Assembly: GCA_022457065.1 (NCBI GenBank)
Contig: JAJGBQ010000002.1
Coordinates: 1,302,001-1,366,000, forward strand
Length of the DNA: 64,000 nt
Reading direction: 5' to 3'
Origin: Curvularia sp. ZM96
Taxonomy: Eukaryota; Ascomycota; Dothideomycetes; Pleosporales; Pleosporaceae
Below the pieces are notes generated by a model that did not search any database, was not told the origin of the DNA, and saw only the letters and a program-made list of their open reading frames with translations. Positions within the stretch are counted from its first letter, which is position 1. Each line of letters starts with the position of its first letter. The position numbers were made by a program, and so were the translations under genes. This document shows positions 49,301 through 61,300 of this stretch, piece after piece.

Positions 49301-52300
49301 CTCGTGGAGAACCCTCGACTTCGTCGAGACTTCAGGATGCGGCCTTTGGTGCAGCGGTAGGTGGACTGGCCGCCGCTGCACTACATGATCACTTTTCATC
49401 GGACAACAAAGGCAAGTCGAAGGATGTTCCTCAAGAGGTCAGGCCTGTAGTTCAAGACAAGCAGCCTGAGCCTGAGCCTGAACCCACTCAACAGGTTGTT
49501 GCTGAACCTGAGGTCAAACTTAGAAGCAGGAAAGGGAAGGATGATGACCAGAGCAAACGCTATTCCCTTGCTGAGTCTACAGTCTCTACTCTTGTTGAAG
49601 ACAGGGGCGAGTCCTCGAAACGCTCGCCATACATCCCCACTTTTGTCGAAAACGAGGATGACTGGAACAAGAACACGACCGAGTCCATTGTGACAGACAA
49701 TGCTACGCTCGTTGGTGAGCCTTCTGACAACACTTTCGAGGCCAAAGAGCAGTTCCGACAGAAGGTTTTGGACAGCACTGCGCCGCAAGAGAAGCAAGAT
49801 CCCGAAATCAGGCGCGCTGTGTTCGACGTTCCTCAAGACACAACGTCTAAGGAAGTTGAGTCCGTGGAGAAACCGACGCTCGAGCGACAGGACGTGCAAA
49901 GCGACGTTACTCCCAAGACACTGGCTGAACGTGAGCCAGTCGCTGCTGACATCGCGGAGCCCGAGCTGCCTACCGCTGAACAGGAAGCTCCGGTCACTAC
50001 CCCAAAGGCTAAGAAGACAAAGAAAGAGAAGAAGAGCAAGAAAGGTAAGCGTGCTAACCAACAGGTTGTCGAGCCCGAACCTCAGCCTGAGCCATCATCT
50101 CTACCCGAAACCCCTGTTCAAGAAGAAGGAAAAGAGAAAGAGGTGGCGCCAACAGAGTCGCAACAGGATGTAATTGAGCGAGAAATCCTTCAGCCTGCGT
50201 TTGAGGAGAATGACAAGCAAGAGAAGTCTGATGTGTTGGAGTCTGTTGCACCTGCGCCTATTGAGAAGGACGTCAAGCCAGACACCGTTATTCCTGCGCC
50301 AGTCGACAACGAACCCAAGCCAGAAACTGCCGTTCCAACAGTTGTCGATGAGCCAAAGCCAGACACTGTCGCTTCTGAACCCGTTGACAACAACACCAAG
50401 CCAGAGGTTCCAGTGAAGCCTCTCGCCCGCCCACCTCAACCCGAAGTTCCAGAGCGTCCTAGCACTGCAGAGACGACCGAAACACCCAAAGCGTTTGTAG
50501 AGGAGTCTCGTCGAGCTTCTACGATTGAGGGCTCTTCCGCGTCAACTTCAGGCTGGGGATCTAGTCTTTGGGGCAAAATTGGCTGGGGCGGCAGCAAGAA
50601 GAAGGCATCATCTTCGCTTGCATCGTCATCGCCTCCTTCATCACCAAAGCCACAATCTGCAGTTCTTGCAGCTCTGGCTGCAGCCAGGCAAGAGAAACGC
50701 AAGTCTCAAACCTTTTCGCCAACAACCACAATTGATGAGGAGAAGCCTGCCAAGGCTGCACCAGAGGTGGAAGTGCAAGATGCACAGCCCAAGCCGCAGG
50801 AGATCAAGGCCATCTCGCCTCGCACTGCAATTTTCACCGATAACGGCAAGCCGTCTTTCTCTTTCCCAGATACGCCAACAGCTACTACCACCACTGTGGA
50901 GAGAGCAGAGCCTGTCATCGTCGAGAACGAAGCGATCCCTAAGGAAGAGCTTGCTCCTGCTGTGTTTGTTCCACCAAAGAGTAGCTTCTTCACTGATGGC
51001 GGAAAGCCGGCATTCAGCTTTCCAACTGTGGCTGCAAAGCCTACGGAGGAAAGTAGGCCGATCGACAAGGAGGTTGTGCTTGAAGATGTGGCGTCTGAAG
51101 AGAAGAAGGCGGTGGAAGCTCCTGCATTCGTTGCACCCCGAAGCACCTTCTTTACTGATGATGGAAAGCCGGCCTTTACTCTCCCAGCTGCGGTCTCGAC
51201 AACGAGCACCGAGGAAAAGACCAAGGAAGTACCGGCTTTCGTTGCGCCTAAGAGTGCCTTCTTCACCGATAACGGGAAGCCTTCTTTCGCCCTCCCTTCA
51301 CCATCGATTCTCAAGCCCAGCGAGCCTAGTGTCCCGACTGAACCTGCAGTTGAAGTCCCTGCTGAAGAGACGGTCTTGCGCGATGCCATACCAGTGGAGA
51401 CTGAAAAGAAGGTCAAAAAGAGTAAAAAGAGCAAGAAGGCGAAGAAGGCTGAGCAGGAGCCCAGTGAAATCGAGACACCGTCAATCGTCGAAGCTCCTGC
51501 GCCTACTGTCGAACACGCGCTTGATCTTCCTATCAGCAAGCCTATTGCCACACCTGAAGTCGAACACACCACAGCCGCTGAAGAGTCCAAACCGGCTGCC
51601 GAGACTTTCGCACCCGAAGCGTCATCGAGCCTGCCCATTGAAGAAGCCACGACAAAAGACCAGGTTGCAGTAGCTCCAGAAGACACCGCGTCCCCCTCTA
51701 TCCCAGAAGCTCCTGTCAAGACAAAGAAGGAGAAGAAGAGCAAGAAGAGTAAGAGGCAGAGCGGTGTTTCTACACCTGTCCTCGAAGCTGAATCTTCTTC
51801 TCCCACTACCATTTCAGTACCTGCCGAAGTCTCTCGGGACGTAGAGCAGATTTCTACTGAGGTGAAAGTCACGGAGGTGGATCCCGCGAGTGTCGCGCTT
51901 CCGGCACCCCAGGCGGATGAGGAGCTTGTTGAGCCGATGGAGAGCGAGAAGAGGGAAGATGTTGCAGTTCTCGAAGAGGTGGTGGACCCGGCGAGTATCT
52001 CGCTTCCGGCACAGGAGGCAGAGGATGAGCTTGTCGAACCGCAAGCGGGCGAGGAGGTTGTTCCTACAAGAGAGATGCAGTCTGAGACCGTACCCGTCGA
52101 GACGGTTGTTGCACCCGAAGCCGAACCAATCGCTACGCCAAAGGCCAAGAAGAGCAAGAAAAGTAAGCGGAAGAGTGGCGTGTTGACGCCTCAGCGTGAG
52201 GTTGAGGAGGTCGCGGAAGTGGATCCTGTCAACGTTCCTCTTCCTGTGCAGCAAGCGGATGATGACCTTGCCGAGCCGCTGGAGACGCAAACGGTTAGGG

Positions 52301-55300
52301 AAGTCGACTCCACCCCAAAGCCTCAGCCTGAGGTCGAACAGCTCACAGCAGTGGATCCTGCAAGCGTCCCTCTTCCCACACAACAGACGGACGATGACCT
52401 CGTGGAACCGCTGGAGACGCAGACGGCTAAGGAAGCCGAATCGCGGCCTGAGCCTGAGAAAATCGCTGAAGTCGAGACGGTTGTTACACCAAAGACCAAG
52501 AAGAGCAAGAAGAGCAAGCGGAAGAGTGGGTTGTCGACTCCACTGGCTGAGGATAAGGTTGTGGCCGAATCGATCACTGAACCTGCCGTACAAGCTGAGG
52601 CTAGCCAGCCCCGCGATATCTCACTGGACAAGAGTGTGGGTGAAACCCTTGATGCTGCGGCTGTTCCCCTGCCTGAGGACAAGGTTGATGATGATCTCTT
52701 TGCGCCTGTGGAAGAGAAGGAGCTTCGTGCTGAGGAAAGTGGCTCTACTGGACTCATTGCAGAAGATGTCGCGGTCGCGCCTGTGTCGAAGGAGGAACCG
52801 ACACCACCAGTGGAGAGCACTATCGAGGCCAAAGATGTGGTCTCTCGACCCGTGGAGCCTGTGCAACTCGAGCAGCAAGTCGGACCAGAACCTAGTCAAG
52901 CACCAGAGGCTTTGCTCGGCGACATTGAGGGAGCTACTTCTTCCAAGAAAGACAAGAAGAAGAAGAAAAGCAAGAAGGAAAAGGCTTTGATCGAGGAGCC
53001 TAGCACGCCAACTCCTGAGGTTCTTGCTGATGTTCCATCTGTCGAGCAGAAGGCGGAGGAGTCTACAACAGAGCACCCGACAGCAGAGCAGACCGAGACT
53101 GAGCGTCTTATTGACAACACATTATCTACCCGAGATGTAGCAAACCAGGAGACCCAGCCTTTGTCTCTTGACAATGAAGCACCAACTACCACCGAGCTCA
53201 TCCCTGAGCCTTCTCAGCAGGCTACACCAGTCCTTGAAGAACCCTCGACACCCTCAACACCCTCGAAGAAGTCCAAGAAAAAGAAGAGTAAAAAGAGCAA
53301 AGCCGAAGACGATGTGCCTACCACACTTACCGCTGAACTCTCTCGCGGACTAGAGCCTGTTGCCGAACCTACGCCAACCACCGAGACCAGCGTACCCGCG
53401 CCAGAGCAACTCGCACATGCCGAACTCGCTCCTGAACCTATCCCAGAGCCCATTGCCTCTATTTCTCCAAAATCATCCACAGCAGCGCCAGTGCTGTCCG
53501 AAACTGTCATACCGGAACCGGTTCTTGTCCCAGTCGAGCCAAGCGAGCAGCCCCTTGCCTTATTGGAAGAAGAACTTGCGACGCCATCCAAGAAGTCCAA
53601 GAAGAAGACGAAGGGTGCTAAGAAGGATGAATCGGTTGATTTGGGAGTTTCTCCTGTTGAGGGCGCGGCCGATGTGAAGCCCAAACTTCAGGAGGAACAG
53701 GCTGTCAAGATTGAGACAAGCATGCCTGCTGCCGAGCTCGTAGCTCTTCCTGAAACCGACGACAAGGACTTAGAAGAGCCGGCGAAGAAGGAACAGGTCG
53801 AGGCTGTTGAGTACGAGCCTATTCAGAAGACTGCCGAGCGCGTGGCACTTCCTCAGACGGATGACAAGGACCTAGATGAACCGGTTGCTGAGCTTGTAGC
53901 CCTGCCTGAGGGTGACGACAAGGATCTGGAAGAAGTTGTCCCATCAACACACGAGGACACTCCTCAGGTGGAGTCTACTGTGCCTCCTGCTGAGCTGATT
54001 GCTCTTCCTGAGACTGATGATAAGGACCTGGAAGTACCGGCTAGGGAAGAGCAGGCCGAGGTTGTCAAAGAAGAGCCTATGCAGACCGCTGCTGAGCTGG
54101 TGGCGCTTCCTGAGACTGACGACAAAGATTTGGAGGAAGTCACTCCCGCCGCACAGGTTGAAACTCCTCGCGAATCGCCTCTTGTCCCTGAAGCTACTGT
54201 CAGTGCCTCCGATGCTCAGGCAGAGCCTATTCAAGACACTTTCATCCCCGTGATATCAGCCGCGCCAGTCGTTGAGGCCGAGTCAACTGAACCAGCCCAG
54301 AAGAAGAGCAAAAAGAAGAAGGGTAAGAAGGGAAAAACCGTCGAGACTACCACCGAGCCAAGTACACCGGTTACTGAGGAACCTGCACCACAGTTCAACA
54401 ACGTCGCTGAACCCACCAAAGATGAGAGTATTGCTCAGGACACAATGGCTTCCTCGCGCGATGTGCCTACCGCAACATTGGATGCCGAACCTTCTTCCAC
54501 CAAGCTCACTGAAGTTGAACGCCCCAAAGCTTCTTCAGAGGATAAGAAGGAAAAGAGTGCCCAGGACACTGAGGTTGAAGAGCGCTCTCTGCCTGCTGTT
54601 AGCGATCTGTCCAAGGAGATTCCAGACAATTCAGTTGCCGGTTCCCTCGCACGCGAAAGTCCTCTTGAAACCAAGCCGGATGAGAAGGCGACCCTCGAGT
54701 CTCGCACAGAGCTGCTTGCCCCACAGGAAGAGCTGTCTGCAGAAGCCGGTCCAAGTTCAGAGCCAACTTCATCTGAAATCCCTCAAGAGCTTGACGCACC
54801 TACCACTGTGCCACTACCTGAATCACCGAAACTCGAGCCATCTGCCGTCGCTGATGAGGTCATTACAACACCTAAGAAGGGTAAAAAGAAGAGGAAAGAT
54901 AAGAAGGGTGACTCGACATCGGAGGCCCAACCTCCGGTGATCGAGCCAGCAACTACCTCTTCGGAAAACACTGATGCTCTTCAACCCAGCGTTGCTTCGA
55001 CTGAACAGCCAATCACTCAAGAACTCGAATCTGGGCCCACTTTTGAAGCTCTCGACAAGCCAAACGAAGACGTCGCCCCAGAACAAACGTCATCCGTCCC
55101 GATTTCGTCCGAACAAGGTCCCCAGGAAGCTCGTGAGGTGACAGAGGTCGAACCTGTTGCTCAGGAGTCGGTTGCGGACAAGGCAATTGAAGAAGTCGCA
55201 GCACCTCTTTCCAAGAAAGACAAGAAGAAGGCGAAAAAAGCTAAGAAGGCGGCTGAGGCCGAGGCGGCTGCTCCCGTTGTCGAGGAGCCAGTAGAGTCAT

Positions 55301-58300
55301 CTGCTCGCGATGCACCCAGTCAAGACCCTGTTACAGAGGCTCACAAGGACGTTGTTGAGATGCCGGCTTCGCAGTCTACGCCTGTTGATACTACTGACCG
55401 CGAGACTGTGCTGCTGCCCGTCACATCATCTCAAGTCGATGACACTTTGCCTGCTGCACCAAAAACTGAGAGCGAGGCCCCGGTTGTTGAGCAGCCCGAG
55501 ACCGAATTCCGCGATGCAGACAAGGAGATGCAGGAGTCAGTCACTGATGTGCCACAAGAAATCCAGGAGTCGCAGGAGCGATCAACTGTACCGGCATCAA
55601 TTTCGGAAGGTGTTGAAGAGAAGAACACTGCCTCGGACGATATCCCGACTGTTGCAGACACACCTGCAGAGCTCGATGTCGCAACTGCCATTGGGCTTCC
55701 CGAATCTGTTCCCGGAACACCGGCGGTAGAAGAGGTTTCATTTCCTGAGCAGGAGATCTCGACACCTGTGGTCACCAATGAGCCAGCAGTGGAAGTGCAG
55801 CCCGCTGAGAAATCCCTTGCTACTGACGAGCCCACAATTGGGCAACAGCCCGCTGTTCAAGAGTCCCTTGAGGAGCCTGCTTCTCCCGTTTCGAAGAAGG
55901 AGAAGAAGAAGGCTAAGAAGGCCAAGCGCGTCTCGATTGCTGAAGACGCTACTCCTGCGCCTGTTGAAGAAAAGACCGAGCCAGTGGTTAATGAGCAAGC
56001 CGTTCTCACGCCTTTACCTACTGAAGCAGTCTCTGAAGCTTCCGAAGCTGATGTACAGGCTCCTGCTATGCCTGCTCTCTCCGAAGAACAAGTACCTGAG
56101 GCTATGCCAATTCAAGAACCCGCTCAGTCTGAGGCTGCGGCTGAGGAGACATCAACTGTGTCAAAGAAGGATAAGAAGGCGAAGAAGGCGAAGCGTGCTT
56201 CTATTGCAGAGTCCGAAGCGTCTGCTTCCGTCCCGACCGATGAGCCTAGCAAAGAGCTCCTGGAAGAGACGAAAGAGGTACTCCCGACTTCATCAGAGCC
56301 AGACACTCCAGCTGTTGTACCCGAAGCTGAAAAACAAGTCACCACTCTGACTCCTTCTGACGAACCCTCATCCACTGCCCCCGTGGTAGAGGAGCCTGTT
56401 GTACAAGCTGCAGAAGAGGAGACTGCTCCGATGTCGAAGAAGGACAAGAAGAAAGCAAAGAAGGCTGCCAAGCGTGCTTCGACTGTTGAGGCTGAGCCTT
56501 CTGAGGCTTCCACTACCATCGAGCAGCCGGTTGAGGAACCCAAGGATGTCTCTTTGAACGAGATGCAGCCTCCTACACCGCACGTTGAAGGGGAGGTTAC
56601 TGTGACAGCGCCATCGGCGGATGAGACCCCTGAACGCAGTGCTGACGCTCCCATGGTCCCTACTGAAGCCGGTACCAAGGACGAAGAGCCGACGTTCATC
56701 AGCAAGGAGGAGGTGCCAAGAGAGCAGGAGCAACCGACAAGTGCCGCTTCTCTGCCTGAGCCTGCAGCTGAAGTACCAACTTCCAGCACTCCTACCCGAT
56801 TGGATTCAGGTGTTGCAACTCCTTCAACGCAGGCTAGAGAGGACGATGAGGCGGAGCCAGCGGAATGGGCTGGCCTGTCCAAGTCGGCAAAGAAGAAACT
56901 CAAGAAGGCAAAGCGCGCTTCTCTCGCTGAGACTGAGCCATCTCAGCCGGAGGCTAGTGTCGAGCGTGCATTGAACGAACCCTCTGCTGCTGACCAGTCT
57001 GCAATTCCATCAGCAGCAGATGAGCCTGTTGTTGAGCATAAGTCAGTACAGAAGCAACCACAGCCCTCGACTACAACCGATGCGCCAACGAGTGATCCGT
57101 CTTCAACTGAAGAGCAGACCGCAGCTGGTGCTGCGCCCGATGAACCCACAAATGATGCCAAACCCCCTGACAAAGAGCCAGATGAGCCTCCTCCGTCGTC
57201 CTCGTCGAAAAAGGACAAGAAAAAGGCGAAGAAGCAGGCTAAGAAGAGCGAGTCTTTTTTAGCGGATGAGACGTCTGAGGCAGCCAACTCTGATACTCAG
57301 CCGTCTCTGTCGATTCCTACACTTTCGGAGACCCAACTACCTTTCTCGGGGATACCGCCCTCATATCCCCACACTTTTGCGAATGAGCTTGTTGATACTG
57401 GTGTTGTGATGAATGAGGATGAGCAGGTGGCGAGTGGAGATGTGGAGAAGAGTGCGGAGGTGGCGAAAGACATGATGCAGGACAAGCCTGAAGAGATGGA
57501 GCGGGACGTTGCTGTCGAATCTGGCAAGCGAGAGCCTATGATCGTGAAAGAGGAGGTCGTGGAGCCGAGTGTGGAGGATGTGACGGAAAAGGGGAAGGAG
57601 TCTGATGGCGAACAAGCAGCTGCATCCTCTCCACTGCAAGAGCCAGTGAATTTCGACACTGAGCTTGCAGCTGTGGAGAAGAGTCCGGAGATTGAGAAGC
57701 AGGAATCAGCGGTTGAACAGCCAAAGCTAGAGATTGCTCCCACAATCGCTGCACCCCAACCTCTTACTGAACAAACGCCAACTACAGAGGCTGAGCCAGT
57801 CACCGCGGTGGAAGCCCCTGTCTTGCCACAGATATCTCAGGACGAGCCTACTGTTGCAGTTGATGATGTATCGATTCCGGCGGCAGCTCCTCAGGTACCA
57901 GACGAGGCAAAGGAAGCTTCGGACGAGGTCGTTGCAGTGCCCTCAGCGCAGCCGGTCGAGGCTGTGGCTGAAGTCAGGGACGAGGCGCCCAGCTCATCGA
58001 AGAAGAAAAAGAAAAAGGACAAGAAGAGCAAGCGCAGCTCTACTGTCGATGAGCTGGTGCAGGAAACGAGCGTTCCGGAATCGGAGCGTGAAGTTGCCCC
58101 AGAGGAACAACCAAGCAAAGCTGCTGCGGCTCCGGAACTTGAGAAGCCGCTCGTCTCAGAGGTTGAGGATGTGAAGCCTATTGAGGATCCTACTCGTACC
58201 GAAAGCGATACCGTTCAACCGTCTGAACCCGAAGTCGCCGACAAGCCCATCGAGAACACTGTGACTCCTGAAGTCGAAGATGAAAAGCCTTCTATCATTG

Positions 58301-61300
58301 CGAAGGAAGACCCTACCGATACAGCTACACAGCCGGAGACTACCACGCCAGCGCCTGCTCCTATCAGTGAAGCGGCCATTGCCGATCCCGCGCCTGAAGC
58401 CATTGATCGCAGCGTCGACAATGTGGAATCATCTGATCCCGCTCCCGCAGAGACACAGCAACTACCCGAGCCGGTTGTCGAAGAGCCAGCTTCTCCCAAG
58501 AAGAGCAAGAAGAAGAGCAAGAAGGCTAAACAGCAAGCTCAAAGTGTGGTACCCATTGAGTCTATCCCAGAAGTCCAGACTCCGGAGCAACAGGAAAAGG
58601 CTAGCGTCCAGCCTGAGCCAGGTCTACACAGCCAGGAGTCAGTTGATCAGCCTCAGTCTTCTCGTGAGATTGTTGAAGAGGTCGCGCCTGAGCTGTCACA
58701 GAGAACAGACGACGTCCAACCTGTTGTTTCCGCGCCTCTCGAGGCAACGCCGGATATACCCATGCCAGTCGAACACGAGCAACCTCCTCCGACATCTGAC
58801 GAAACAGTACGACCTTCGACGCCCATCAACGAGGTTCCAGTGCCCACTGAGTCTCGAGAAGTCGTATTCGAGCAGTCAGAGCCAATCCAGCCCGTCCCGG
58901 AAACTCCTGCCGAACCTCAGACTCCCGTTGAGGAGCTCGTGGTGCCATCTCCTTCAAAGAAAGACAAGAAGAAGGCGAAGAAGGCGAAGAAACAAGCTGA
59001 GACTGCCACACCAGTTGAGGTCGTTCAAGATGTTGAGCAGAAGCCACAGGAGGTCCAACTTCCGGCTGTTGAAGACGTCGCCGAGGCATCTAATACAGTG
59101 GAGTCAAAGCCTGAACCAGAAGCGACCACGGAACCTGCTCAAGTCGTTTCGGAGGCGGTTTTACCGGAAGAACGGGTGATTGATACGCCGGTTGAAGCTG
59201 CTGGTGCCCAACCTGTCCCAGAACTCGCGCCTAAGCCTACATCGGAGGCTGCACCAGTAAGCACCGTTGAAGCCGAGGCACTTTCAACTCCAACCGCAGA
59301 GCCCGAGACTCCTTTGGAGACTGCACCTCTTTCCAAGAAAGACAAGAAGAAGGCTAAGAAGGCCAAAGCAAAGGCTTTGGAAACCGCTACTCCTGAAGTC
59401 GAGTCGGAAGCCGCCCCTCAAGTCGAAGAATCTCATGAACTCGGTCCCACCGAAGCCAGCGAGAAGGCGGTCCTTTCAGAAGCTGCGGCAGTGCCTCTGC
59501 CCCAAGAAGAGCCTGCTACAGAGGCTGTGCGCGACGATGGACCACTCATGGTATCTATCCCTGCAAGCAACTCTGATCATCTGACGTCTCACACTGAGGA
59601 TGTGCCAGTAGTGCTACCAGACAACGCGGCACCAGAGCCTATCGTCGAGCAGCCACGCGAAGTAGCACAGCCCGAGGTTGTGCTGACCGATCTGCCGCAA
59701 GAAGCTTCTGTTGTGGAGGAGTCAAGTGTGAGCGATACAGTCAAGGATGCTGTGAGCGATGTTCCTCAACAGGACGTTGTCAGTGAAGAGTCGCGCCAGA
59801 TTGAGCCTGAGCAAAGCATCGTTCCGCCGGTAGATGATGTTGCAGTTGCACTTGATGAGCCAGGTTCTCCTTCGGTGTCGAAGAAGAAGAGCAAGAAGAA
59901 CAAGAAGAAGGCTGAGGCTGTGACACCAATTGTTGAGGCTGCGCCTGAGACTGAACCTGTCGTCGTCGCTACGCCAACTGTAGACGCTGTTCCTTCTACT
60001 CCTGTTGCACAGGATCCCGTTGTGTCCGCTGTTGATGAGCAGCACGTTAGTCAAGAGGTTGAGGCCCCGAAGGAGGCTGTCGTCTCTCCCGAAGAGGCTG
60101 TACCGGTGTCTGTTCCGTCTACCGTGGACGAGCAGCCTGTTAGTCAAGAGAGTGAGGCCCTTCAGGAAGCTCTTGTCGCTACGGAAGAAACCGTCCCAAC
60201 ACCTGTCGCTGAGTCGGAACGTGTGCTCAGCGAGCAGAGCCCTACACCAACTCAGACTGAGGAGACGACACTTACTCAAGACATCAAAGAGGAGGCTCCT
60301 GTGGAAGAACCCGTCCTCGATCGTAAGCTGAGCAAGAAAGAAAAGAAGAAGGCGAAGAAGCAAGCCGCTGCCCTCAGTGCCGAGCCCATTGCTGAGAGCG
60401 AGCCTGTAGTCGAGCCTATTGCTACGCCTGCGACTGAGTCTTCGACGGTTCCCAGTGTCGACGAACCTACAGTGATTGAACATGTTGAGCAGCCATCTCT
60501 GCCGGAACCTTCTGCGGTCCAGGATTCTCTTCCCGCGTCTGAAACCAAGCAAGACGTATCGGAGCGTGCAACCGAAAGCTCAACCACGGTACCCATTGAG
60601 CCTCAATCTCAGGATCTTGACTGGGAAGATGCAGCAGCTCTTGCTTCTAAGAAGTCCAAGAAGGCAAAGAAAGACAAGAAGAAGGCAGAGACTGTCACGC
60701 TTGATGTGCCAGAGGACTCTGCTGCCAAACCTTCCGACCTTCTTGAGCCAACGAAAGCGCCAGTGGCATTGGACGTAGAGTCTAAGATCGATGAGACTGA
60801 ATCGCAGCCATCTATCACTCTTCCGGAGCAGACCAGCGCGATCCCAGATATTGACGAGCAGGTCAAGGAGCCCCTTCCTGTCGCTACCGAAGCCCCAGCA
60901 CAACTCGAGCAGCTTGAACAATCGGTCCCATCAGTTGAGACAGAGCTCCCTGCATTGCCAGAGAGTACTCCCATGGAAGATATTCAGCTAAACGACTACG
61001 TTACTCCTGAGAGTCTAGATCAGCCTTCAGCGCCACCAATGGTTGATTCCATCGAGAAAACCCTCCCTCAAGAATACATTCCAGACGTCGTTTCTGCCGA
61101 GGAAACCATTCCTGAACCTTCTGTGCAACCCACAGAAGCCGAACCAGTCCCTGTTCCATCTATACCTAAGGCTGTCGAGGCTACGAGTGAACCACAACTG
61201 CCTGTGGATGCCCCAAGAGACGAGACTGAAGTCGTGCTGGACTCTTCTCCAACTAAGAAATCGAAAAAGGACAAGAAGAAGAAAAAGAAGAGTGTCTCTA

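Noticed and set aside
50525..51673. 382-codon + strand frame, Arg/Leu/Ser-rich
   Set aside because: It is a shifted-frame shadow of the giant gene. The true frame is continuous through it and carries the recognisable repeats.
50706..52157. 483-codon open frame on the minus strand (and similar long antisense frames throughout 46-63 kb)
   Set aside because: It lies opposite the giant gene. Its Ser/Thr/Ala-rich product is what the complement of GAG, AAG and GTT/GCT codons gives, and stops are rare there for the same reason.
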